A stretch of 24,514 nt of DNA. Origin: CAZITB01 sp964542055 (GTDB lineage Bacteria > Planctomycetota > Phycisphaerae > Sedimentisphaerales > CAMDDF01). The stretch is from the NCBI GenBank assembly GCA_964542055.1, contig CAZITB010000030.1, positions 1 through 24,514 of the forward strand, given 5' to 3'. Under the pieces are notes generated by a model. It was not told the origin of the DNA, did not search any database, and worked only from the letters and a program-made list of their open reading frames with translations. The position numbers and the translations under genes are program-made. Shown here one piece after another: positions 16,640-24,341 of this stretch; position 1 is the first letter of the stretch; every line of letters begins with the position of its first letter.

Positions 16640-17825
16640 CGTCAATAACTCCGTCTAAATCTACAGTTTCATCTCTATATACACATTTGCCCATTACAAA
16701 TGTGCTAACAACTTTATACTTGTTATTTTCCTTTTTCCACAAGACAAGGTCAGCGTCATAGCCTTGTTTTATTTCGCCTTTATTTTTAAGGTTCAATAGT
16801 CTGGCAGGATTAGATGTTCCCATCGCCCAGACCTGATCTTCTGGCAAATCAAGCCAGCTTAATAGATTATTTATTCCTTCATCCATTGTCAAGGCTGAAC
16901 CGGCTAATCTACCATGCTTCGAATGAGACTGATCTTCTACCCTAGCTCCCTTAGCCGGCGCGACCTTTATCTTATAGCCCCAGGGACTGTCATATACGCC
17001 CTCTGGCAGGCCTGCACCGATATTGGAATCGGTGGCGAGTATGATGTTTTCGTAACCCTTAGCTGCAAGTGCTGCCTTAATGGCCATCGGATGGACATGA
17101 ACGCCGTCACAGATAAAATCAACGCTGCATCTGCTGTCAGCTAAAACCGCCTCCACGCATCCAACAGGCCTTACACCGCCATCATTGATTTCAGGAGGAT
17201 AAAATACATCATAAAAATGGGTTGCATGCCTTGCGCCCGCCTGGATAGCCTTAACAGTCTGGTCAACATCTGCTTTGGTGTGAGTTATAAAAGGGACAAT
17301 ATCGTTTTCAACCAGCCACTGAATGACAGGTATGATACTTTTAACCTCAGGAGCTACGGAAACCACAGAAACCCTGCCCTTACAGGCTGATACCATGTCC
17401 TTAACGAACTCCACATCGCCACCAATCAGCTCGCACGCAGCACCGCTGACACCTACAAAGGGGCCTTCAAGATGCAAACCGGGAATATTAACCGTATCTA
17501 TTGCATCGATCGCGGAGGAAAGCCTTGAAAGATTGTCAAAAAGATTTTTGGCAGCCGGGTTAGGAACTACCGTAGGCAAAAAGGTTGTTACACCATATCT
17601 GCCTAAAACCTTCGCTCCTTCGATAAGCTGGTCAGGCTTCTCATAGGAAAAACGCTCGATACCGTGAGTGTGAATGTCGATGAGGCCAGGGGTTAGGATA
17701 AAATCAATTTTCCTTTTTTGGGATCCACAAAAAATATTTTTCGCAATAATTGTCTTTCCAAAACTAATATCAGAACACTTTTGTGACAATGTTTTGATAT
17801 TTATTATTTTATATTCAGATACCAT
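16632..17825 (-). CDS. nagA: N-acetylglucosamine-6-phosphate deacetylase
   Basis: Cytoplasmic amidohydrolase of 397 residues that removes acetate from N-acetylglucosamine-6-phosphate, the step before NagB. The family motifs are all present: HTHG (H52, H54), HLEGPF with metal-binding E120 (E. coli Glu131), H182 and H203 with the same 21-residue spacing as E. coli His195 and His216, and the catalytic aspartate D266 in ATDSN. Length is normal (E. coli 382). The N-terminal 40 codons are conspicuously AT-rich compared with the rest: 28 G+C in 120 bases at 17701-17820 against 57 in 120 at 17581-17700. This hints at a different origin for that end. A GGGA lies 3-6 bases before ATG 17825, a rather tight ribosome-binding site. 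It probably belongs to the transcript that begins with the fucosidase-like gene 83 bases upstream and continues into the NagB-like and DUF3604 genes. Confidence 0.9.
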   Translation of the reverse strand: MVSEYKIINIKTLSQKCSDISFGKTIIAKNIFCGSQKRKIDFILTPGLIDIHTHGIERFSYEKPDQLIEGAKVLGRYGVTTFLPTVVPNPAAKNLFDNLSRLSSAIDAIDTVNIPGLHLEGPFVGVSGAACELIGGDVEFVKDMVSACKGRVSVVSVAPEVKSIIPVIQWLVENDIVPFITHTKADVDQTVKAIQAGARHATHFYDVFYPPEINDGGVRPVGCVEAVLADSRCSVDFICDGVHVHPMAIKAALAAKGYENIILATDSNIGAGLPEGVYDSPWGYKIKVAPAKGARVEDQSHSKHGRLAGSALTMDEGINNLLSWLDLPEDQVWAMGTSNPARLLNLKNKGEIKQGYDADLVLWKKENNKYKVVSTFVMGKCVYRDETVDLDGVIDDG

Positions 17826-17908
17826 TTTCCCTATTTACCGATCAATTATATTTTCGTGGCATTTTTAAGATGCTCAATGCGCCTGATTGTCACAAATGTG
17901 CATCATCA

Positions 17909-19891
17909 CTAAGTAAGACTTATTTCAAACATTTGATGACAGAGCAAGTTGTTAAGTTTGAATTTGATTGCTTTATCTTTGGTTTCGTAATCTATCTTTT
18001 GGCCCTGAGGCTGTAAAACAACTGATTTCACCTTTCCAGCCAATAATAATTTGACTTCAATGTCGTGTAAAGAATTCAAATCCTCAATCACTTCTATATT
18101 TCCTGCCCTGCCAGTAATTGAGCCTGACTCAACATTCATTTGTCCTCCCCTTTTAATGGTATTTGCATACAGCAGATGAAGTATGTAACGGTTTTCACTT
18201 GGCTTATTCATTAATGAAACTCTTGCTGTGGAAGGCAAATTAGTGTTTATTGTAGTACCGCCAAGAAGATCTTTTATAACTTTTATAACATAATCTTTCA
18301 ATGCAACTGTACCAAAAGCACTGTATATGCTAAAGACAGGATGGGCTATATAGCAAATTTTGTCTTTAATTACCCCACAATTATAATCTGATGGTTCTTT
18401 TCGTGCCGGAGCGTGTTGATGGCTGCAAAAGTGCTTATAACTTCTATTAAAGTATGGGTCATAAACCTTGCCTAGAGATCTCCCATTTGTGACTTGAATA
18501 CGCCTTGAACGCATATACATAACCATTGGAGAGCTGATAAAGTCCGGACAATATTCTTTTTCAGGCAAAATAAAATCAGGCATATATTGACTAGTACAAA
18601 AGAACTTCGCACCAACATCAAAGAAGAATTGATCATCTTTATCAAAGCCGCTCTGGCCAGTAAGTAATATTTTCCCGCCTGTATGCAAATAAGCATCGAT
18701 TTTCGTTTTTTTATCATTATCTATAACACAGTCGTCTGGCAAAATCAGAAGTTTATACTTAGAAAAATCCATTCTCTCATTAATAACATCAAAAAGAAAG
18801 TGTCCTTCGAGCAGAATTCTGCTTGCGCCAACATCACTTTGTTTTTTTCGATCATTTAAATTGCTTGCAAGAAGTCCTATTTCTGCAACAGTTTCCACAT
18901 TATCACAGTAGTTTTCTTTTACTCTTACTTCATTGTAAGCCTGGCCAATAAGATTGTAAGTACCTTCATCAAGTTTTCCAGTAGGATCTAACTGGTCACC
19001 TATGCTACACTTAGCGCCGTAAGCCAGCATTGCCGAACATTCATATTTAAGAGCATTAGGGTGCTTGAAACCTCCGAATTCACCCCAAGTTGTATGAAAT
19101 TTACCGGTCATGCCGAGAAACTGGTATCCTAACTGAGAACTGTATCTTGCAGACATAGGAAAGTGATCATAACCCCAACCGCCTGTCGGAAGCGATTCCA
19201 GTTCCAGGTGACTTTGATATTTCACAAATTCAGGATAGACATGCCCGCTGTTATGAAATATAGGCATATCGGATTTTATTGCATAAATCGCTTGATTCAT
19301 TTTGCTATAGTAATTATGTAGTGTGGAATTAACGAATTTTGATCTATCTTCTGAAGATTCAGGATTCAAACCCTTTTTATGCATACTGGAAAGACATTTA
19401 TTACAGCAACACTGCCAGGGTAATATTATATCAAAAAAAAGGCCATCAGCTTCGTAATTATTTATAACCTCTCTGGTTTGTTCTATGACATAATCAAGGT
19501 ATTCGGTGTTAAGGCAAAGCCTTTTCCATCTCGCTTCAAGAGGTGGAACGACTTTACCGTCCGGTTCGATTATACACCATTGAGAATTTTCACGAGCAGC
19601 CAATTCATCAAAGCCCACACTTATATATACTGGAACCTTTATGTCCTGCTTGTGACAGGATTCTATTTGCAAAGGTAGTAATTCGCATTGCAGATGCGGA
19701 TGAGGTTTTCCAACTTTGGTCTTGTGATAACTCCAGCCGTGATGACATTTTGAAAAACAGGTTACTGAATTAACATTTGCCTGTTTTAAAATAGAAGCGA
19801 ATTCCTCAGCATCAAAGTTACCACCAATATTTTGAATATGTTCACTTGTATGAAAATCCAGATGAACCTGGCGAAAACGCATATTGTTCAT
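17909..19891 (-). CDS. GHL6/GH151-type alpha-L-fucosidase-like glycoside hydrolase
   Basis: Predicted cytoplasmic enzyme of 660 residues without a signal peptide. The N-terminus RQVHLDFHTSEHI, then NSVTCFSKCHHGWSYH, VPVYISVGFDE and DGLFFDI, is the pattern of the 'hypothetical glycosyl hydrolase 6' barrel found in GH151 alpha-L-fucosidases. A Cys-rich segment (CCCNKC, near 160) follows the DGLFFDI strand. Residues about 370-590 form a beta-galactosidase-trimerisation/GATase-like domain (YKLLILPDDCVI, LHTGGKILLTGQSG), then a small C-terminal beta-domain. GH151 enzymes release alpha-L-fucose from oligosaccharides. I assign the family by remembered motifs, so substrate specificity is an inference. 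ATG 19891 has an AAGGA 10 bases upstream. NagA, NagB-like and DUF3604 genes follow. Upstream lies a transposase remnant whose end carries a possible promoter. Confidence 0.75.
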   Translation of the reverse strand: MNNMRFRQVHLDFHTSEHIQNIGGNFDAEEFASILKQANVNSVTCFSKCHHGWSYHKTKVGKPHPHLQCELLPLQIESCHKQDIKVPVYISVGFDELAARENSQWCIIEPDGKVVPPLEARWKRLCLNTEYLDYVIEQTREVINNYEADGLFFDIILPWQCCCNKCLSSMHKKGLNPESSEDRSKFVNSTLHNYYSKMNQAIYAIKSDMPIFHNSGHVYPEFVKYQSHLELESLPTGGWGYDHFPMSARYSSQLGYQFLGMTGKFHTTWGEFGGFKHPNALKYECSAMLAYGAKCSIGDQLDPTGKLDEGTYNLIGQAYNEVRVKENYCDNVETVAEIGLLASNLNDRKKQSDVGASRILLEGHFLFDVINERMDFSKYKLLILPDDCVIDNDKKTKIDAYLHTGGKILLTGQSGFDKDDQFFFDVGAKFFCTSQYMPDFILPEKEYCPDFISSPMVMYMRSRRIQVTNGRSLGKVYDPYFNRSYKHFCSHQHAPARKEPSDYNCGVIKDKICYIAHPVFSIYSAFGTVALKDYVIKVIKDLLGGTTINTNLPSTARVSLMNKPSENRYILHLLYANTIKRGGQMNVESGSITGRAGNIEVIEDLNSLHDIEVKLLLAGKVKSVVLQPQGQKIDYETKDKAIKFKLNNLLCHQMFEISLT

Positions 19892-19918
19892 GGTATAACA
19901 ATCCTTTTTAGTAAAGAA

Positions 19919-19938
19919 CTACGGGTCTACACCCATAG
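19919..19938 (-). repeat. Subterminal hairpin of an IS200/IS605-like element
   Basis: CTACGGGT-CTAC-ACCCATAG folds into an 8-bp stem (one G-T wobble) with a 4-base loop, 26 bases beyond the transposase stop. IS200/IS605 elements carry such imperfect palindromes near each end, recognised by TnpA. The matching left-end hairpin was not found. Confidence 0.45.
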
Positions 19939-19939
19939 C

Positions 19940-19967
19940 ATTTTAGAATTCAAGCAGAGCTTGTCAG
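19940..19967 (-). promoter_or_regulatory. Possible promoter at the transposase end reading into the fucosidase-like gene
   Basis: On the minus strand CTGACA (19967-19962), 16 bases, TAAAAT (19945-19940). The -35 box contains the TnpA stop codon. It would start transcription about 45 bases before ATG 19891 and include the hairpin in the leader. It has two mismatches to consensus, so it is weaker than the other promoters in the window. Confidence 0.35.
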
Positions 19968-20278
19968 CTGTCTTGCTCGCCCTGCTTACGAATATATCTC
20001 TCTATAGTTTCTTCATTTATTCCTACCGTTGACACAAAATAACCTATCGACCAAATACCATTTACTCCCCAATATACCTTATCTAAAAAAAGAAACTTCT
20101 TACGCATTGCTGTGCCGATATGGGCTTTAAGCATTCTAACAACCTCACTTTTCAAATATTTAGGAGGTATAGAAACCTGTAAATGTATATGGTCTAAATC
20201 TGTATTCACTTCTATTATCTCAATTTCTGGATGAAATTTGCCAATTTGTAATATCTTTCTTTTCAAATAATCGCCCAT
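19964..20278 (-). pseudogene. tnpA: N-terminally truncated IS200/IS605 TnpA transposase
   Basis: The remaining 104 residues match the Y1 HUH transposase core. The HUH motif is H30-I-H32 in DLDHIHLQVSIPPK, and the catalytic tyrosine is Y95 in TIERYIRKQ. Between them is the usual VYWGVNGIWSIGYFVSTVG stretch. Intact TnpA has about 130-150 residues; the first 25-40, containing the first beta strand and YHLVW-type motif, are missing. The present ATG is formed exactly at the junction with the adjacent inverted-repeat element and has no Shine-Dalgarno, so it is fortuitous. No TnpB follows. The remnant sits between two glycosidase genes and is probably inactive, though the catalytic residues are intact. 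Confidence 0.8.
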
Positions 20279-20279
20279 A

Positions 20280-20552
20280 GAGCCTGTTGCACAATGATTT
20301 CCATATCCAACCGTTGGATATGGTGGCTATCCGGGGCAGACGGCTCAATTCTCTGTTTCCCGAACACCTTTTCTTAACTTTTTATATCTAATCGTGTTTT
20401 TGCCAAAAATCAGGCAAAATTGCACGTCAAAATAATCTTAAACGGCCTTTTCCTTAAATCCAGCAGGCCTTGCCGTTTCGCCACAACTTCAAAAGGTTGA
20501 TTTATTCACTTTTTAAAAGAGCAATACTGACAATTATTTATGCAACAGGCTC
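20280..20552. mobile_element. 273-bp MITE-like element with 12-bp terminal inverted repeats and TA duplication
   Basis: GAGCCTGTTGCA (20280-20291) and its perfect complement TGCAACAGGCTC (20541-20552) bound the segment. A TA dinucleotide flanks both sides (20278-20279 and 20553-20554). It has no coding capacity. Internal structure is strong: a perfect 10-bp stem CCATATCCAA-CCG-TTGGATATGG (20301-20323), TTTTGCC/GGCAAAA (about 20398-20419) and AAACGGC/GCCGTTT arms (about 20430-20480). TA duplication and this end sequence recall IS5-related (IS427-like) or IS630-like transposons; assignment needs a database. It fills most of the 320-base gap between the TnpA remnant and the 1085-residue gene. 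Confidence 0.7.
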
Positions 20553-20598
20553 TAAAATAAATATATTTTTTAATTCGCACTTGAAATTTTATATTCAT

Positions 20599-23500
20599 TT
20601 ATTTCAAATAAAGAGCTCTTAATATCACAGCATCTCCACTTCTAACAACGACTTTCAAATTGCCGTTTGAATCAGGCAAGTGCAGGTCTTTTTCTTGCCC
20701 TGTTCCATTGAAAATCATGATTTTTCGAATAGCTATGTCTGGATTAAAATGAAGAAAAACAATACTATCGGCTTTCTTATCAATTTCAGGTGCAGAGTTG
20801 TAATGTTTGAAAACCCCGCAGTTATTAGCAAGATAAATATCTATCCCTTCTTTCCTCATTGCAAAAGCCCTTTGAATATTACCTGTAATTTGTACAGGAC
20901 TTAAATCTACGGACAATCGATGCAGGAATGCGCGTGATTTATTATCTATCGAATCATCTTCTGAAAGCATCCGCGGGATATGGTCAATAAAAAGTGTTCC
21001 TCCATGAAGGGTTTGTGCAGTGATAGATGGGAAGTCTGTGAGTTTTGTTCCATTTGAGGCGTTAATTTCAGTCAAAACTTCAATTTGAGAAATATTTAAA
21101 AGCACTGCTCTTCCAGAATTTAAACATTCTTTTAGCTGTGCTATTGTTCGGTCTGAAGCTTTTATATTACCTAAAGCAATTACAAGTTGATAGGAAGAAA
21201 GAATATGTGGGATATCTTTTCCAGATTCAAGGTCTGAAACTATCACATCAAAAAGATCTCCATAATGTGAATTCGTCATTAGAAAATTGTCACGCTCAAT
21301 GCGCTGGCGGACTACAGGAAATATCTCATTAAAAAATGCTGCGACCATTTTGTCATCTTCATCATAAGGGGTTTTAATCCATGTCTGATAACCAGAGCGT
21401 CCATACGCATAACAATTCTGATACGGAACAGCATAACCATGATCAACATCCAGAAGAATAGCTATAGGAGCATAGGGTACCGCTCTTTCAGAAAACGAAT
21501 GATGCATATCCAGCCAATCTGCCACTATTTGCCCATGAGGGGAAATTTCAAAATTTTCAAATTTATTATCAGGTATCAAATCTGCATCAGGGGATAACTC
21601 TAAATGAAATAGTCCAGCTCCGCAAAAATAACTGTACATCAGCATTCGTTTGTAAAGTAGCCAGGAAGCACCACTTTCAGGATAACGTCCCCATGTTTGT
21701 TCACTAATATCATATCTGGTTTGGCCGAAGAAATAGTTAGGCGCACTCTGATCTAAGCAAAGTGATAAATATTGCGCCCAAGGTGTTCCAAATTGTCTGG
21801 CTGCTCCCCGTGCAAATGCTATTTGTGTCTGCATAGATGGAGAACCATTGGGTGTGGACTCAATATACGGCATAGGGGCTCCCCAGTCCATTGCATAATG
21901 ATCACCTTGCCTCCAGGAATTTTCAGGCATAGCCATATTATCTTTTACACCTGGAAGTCTCTTGAAAAGCCTTTCCCATAATTTTCTTGATTTGATACGA
22001 TCAATCGGACTAGGAGGTAATTTAGATTTATTTTTTTCCCATACTTTCCCAGTATCTTCCCAATCACTAACAGTACAAAGGATTTGGAAGTTGGAATCCC
22101 ATTCATGGTGCAGGCAACCAAAAAAACCTTCAGGATTTATTTTTTTTAGCCTTTTTAAGGCTGGCATAAAGCCTGGTTCTGGTACTGCCACACTGAATGT
22201 GCCTCCTGATCCATAACGCAAATATTCTACACAACCAGGAAATTTACGAAGTTCCTCTTCTGTTGGAGGAGAACAGAAAACTTCTTCGGTCTTTTGAGGT
22301 AAACTAAGATGTAAAGACGATTCGGTAGCTTCCTCGTAAAACCATTTCCATTCCTGCCCCTTTTCATATTGAATGCCGCTATATGATACCGCATTTATGT
22401 CTATGCGAAGAGCTCTGGTTTGAAGTTCTTCAAATTTAAAGGTAATAGATGATTTATAGCAACCTTTAATATGTCCATTTTCTATTGTTTCCCATGTGTC
22501 ATCTTCGTTTAAATATTGCAATGTCATTTCTGAGCAGATATTTTTAAAAGGAACCGTTTCCCCCCAAATTGTTCTTCCAAAAGGCTCGCCATGATCTATA
22601 TTTACCTCTGTTATAGAGAGTGCTTTTGGAAATTTTAATGAAATCCAACAAGGTTGGATAGCGAATCCAAGACTTCCGATTTCAGCAAAGGTTTTGGGAT
22701 CATTATCGGTAACAGCTTCACAGTTAATTAAATTTGGACCCCCTTGAATCTTAGCATCTTTAAGATGTATATTACCTGATTTATTTTTTATTGAAATACA
22801 GCGTATACAAGCCCTTACTTTCCTTGGTGTATGAAACTTAGCCGAGATATACTGATATGTCCCACCAACATACCAATGGTGGCCATGACAAGTCTTAAGA
22901 TGGCGAAATCCACTGTTCTCAGGAATTCCTGGTAATTTATAATATGGCGGCATCATCACCCAAAACGGTTTTTCCATAATCAAAGGAAATGGCTCATGAT
23001 TGATATTATTAACTGAATCCTGTGAAAGGACTGTTTTGCCCATCACATTTTCGGTATGATCGTGTCCGGGAGTCTGACTTAAATACAATTTTCGGTTCTG
23101 CTCAATTCTTTCGGCCAACCCTTTCGGCTCTTTTCCGATTACTGCTGGTAAAAATTTATATGCTTCATGGATTAATTCACTTGTCCATTGTGTAGTCCAA
23201 GCTAATGTACCTGGAGAAATCTCATATATCGTCGGGCCATCAGGAGTGCGATAACGTTCACAGTTGACTCCAATTGCTAATCCCTCTGTAAGTTTATCAA
23301 GACCTAAGTCATTGGCGCTGATCCGCATCCATACCGTCCAAGATGAAAGCCCTTCCTCAACAACCACATCCCAGCTATCAGGACACCAACTGGAATCTCC
23401 CTGCATTACAAAAGCAGAGGCTCTTTGACGAGAAGAATACCGGGCTTCTTTAGAATTGACTAACAATTGAAATACATCGCCGTCAAATTTGCAACTAGGA

Positions 23501-23856
23501 TTAAGCAACAAAGATACATAATCATCTAAAAAAGCTTCGGGTTTGATAGTTGGTTGCCGCTGCCATGAGGTTTTTCCCGTTTTTATCAAATCCATACGAG
23601 GTTCGTAGCTGATGATTTTGCCATATAGTGCTTCTTCTGTACATTTTATACGGAAATCGGTTCTTACTGATTCCTCTGACACAATGGCAGGCCGACCGTC
23701 TTTGCGATAATAAAAGTCAGCGAACGGTTTTATATTATCCCAATTGATATTAAAAGGAAATGTGCCTTGAACAGACTGCTTATAAGGAATACTCAACATA
23801 TCGCTCTGTTTGTTGGTTGAGTTAAAACTACGATTTAATGTTATTACATTTTCCAT
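20599..23856 (-). CDS. Large uncharacterised multidomain putative glycoside hydrolase
   Basis: Predicted cytoplasmic protein of 1085 residues with no signal peptide. Approximate order: a CBM9/DOMON-like beta-sandwich at 30-245 (FADFYYRKDGRPAIVSEES, SWTVWMRISANDLGL); a discoidin-like region about 385-510 (AVTDNDPKTFAEIG, WISLKFPKALSITEVNIDHG); a TIM-barrel-like part about 540-850 (GFFGCLHHEWDSN, GDHYAMDWGAPMPY, FARGAARQFGTPWAQYLSL, GLFHLELSPDAD); a GATase-like Rossmann part about 890-985 (YQLVIALGNIKAS, LNSGRAVLLNIS); and a short beta-sandwich to the end. The domain plan resembles very large GH42- or GHL-like proteins, but I recognise no family. Candidate catalytic acids, such as E in HHEWDSN or HLELS, are guesses. 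ATG 23856 has no strong Shine-Dalgarno. A consensus promoter lies about 170 bases upstream. Confidence 0.65.
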   Translation of the reverse strand: MENVITLNRSFNSTNKQSDMLSIPYKQSVQGTFPFNINWDNIKPFADFYYRKDGRPAIVSEESVRTDFRIKCTEEALYGKIISYEPRMDLIKTGKTSWQRQPTIKPEAFLDDYVSLLLNPSCKFDGDVFQLLVNSKEARYSSRQRASAFVMQGDSSWCPDSWDVVVEEGLSSWTVWMRISANDLGLDKLTEGLAIGVNCERYRTPDGPTIYEISPGTLAWTTQWTSELIHEAYKFLPAVIGKEPKGLAERIEQNRKLYLSQTPGHDHTENVMGKTVLSQDSVNNINHEPFPLIMEKPFWVMMPPYYKLPGIPENSGFRHLKTCHGHHWYVGGTYQYISAKFHTPRKVRACIRCISIKNKSGNIHLKDAKIQGGPNLINCEAVTDNDPKTFAEIGSLGFAIQPCWISLKFPKALSITEVNIDHGEPFGRTIWGETVPFKNICSEMTLQYLNEDDTWETIENGHIKGCYKSSITFKFEELQTRALRIDINAVSYSGIQYEKGQEWKWFYEEATESSLHLSLPQKTEEVFCSPPTEEELRKFPGCVEYLRYGSGGTFSVAVPEPGFMPALKRLKKINPEGFFGCLHHEWDSNFQILCTVSDWEDTGKVWEKNKSKLPPSPIDRIKSRKLWERLFKRLPGVKDNMAMPENSWRQGDHYAMDWGAPMPYIESTPNGSPSMQTQIAFARGAARQFGTPWAQYLSLCLDQSAPNYFFGQTRYDISEQTWGRYPESGASWLLYKRMLMYSYFCGAGLFHLELSPDADLIPDNKFENFEISPHGQIVADWLDMHHSFSERAVPYAPIAILLDVDHGYAVPYQNCYAYGRSGYQTWIKTPYDEDDKMVAAFFNEIFPVVRQRIERDNFLMTNSHYGDLFDVIVSDLESGKDIPHILSSYQLVIALGNIKASDRTIAQLKECLNSGRAVLLNISQIEVLTEINASNGTKLTDFPSITAQTLHGGTLFIDHIPRMLSEDDSIDNKSRAFLHRLSVDLSPVQITGNIQRAFAMRKEGIDIYLANNCGVFKHYNSAPEIDKKADSIVFLHFNPDIAIRKIMIFNGTGQEKDLHLPDSNGNLKVVVRSGDAVILRALYLK

Positions 23857-24341
23857 AGATGCTGCTCAAAACAATTTTAACTTAAATACTTAACACAAAA
23901 CTATCTTGTTTAGGCAATGTTTTGGGGATTACAAAGCTAAATTTAATTATTGTAAACAAATGATTAAATGTTTCTGTCTTTTCAACCGCAAGCGATTGTC
24001 CAATAATAAGAAATAATATTCACAGTTAATATAATAAATTATCGCTCTTGATATGTCAAGGGATAATTCAAAATTCGAGAAAAAAGCCTGTTTGTTGCAA
24101 AAAAACGTCGGCTTCACTCTCTATGTTTTGTTTTTGCTGGAAATTTACGATATTATTGACTTACGACAATTCAGGACATATTGATAAAGAAAAAACTTAA
24201 CACTCACCAAATGACAACTTGACTTTTATTATTTATCTTGAATTTATATATAATAACTTCGCCTTCGAAAACTTTCAGCGGTTGAATCCGGCCCCCGGCC
24301 CAGCCAATCAGGATACTTTAAAATCTTTTTTTCAAATCGCA
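23857..24341. other. Intergenic stretch without a called gene
   Basis: The 485-base AT-rich gap holds the promoter at 24031-24059. A short GC-rich patch (about 24286-24305, with CCGGCCCCCGG) lies in otherwise AT-rich DNA. A 32-codon frame starts at an ATG overlapping the upstream stop as TGATG and runs across this patch; it is too short to call. No terminator or RNA gene is evident. Confidence 0.55.
24031..24059 (-). promoter_or_regulatory. Sigma-70-type promoter of the 1085-residue gene
   Basis: On the minus strand TTGACA (24059-24054), exactly 17 bases, TATTAT (24036-24031). The leader to ATG 23856 is about 165-170 bases. CTTGA-TATG-TCAAG (24047-24060) overlaps the -35 box and could be an operator half-symmetric site. 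Confidence 0.7.

Noticed and set aside
24210..24262. Plus-strand promoter TTGACT...TATAAT
   Set aside because: The spacing between the boxes is about 24 bases, too long, and no plus-strand gene follows.
24270..24315. Possible tRNA 3' end on the plus strand (GGTTGAATCC followed by a C-rich stretch)
   Set aside because: The matching 5' acceptor strand, D-arm and anticodon arm are absent in the preceding AT-rich bases.
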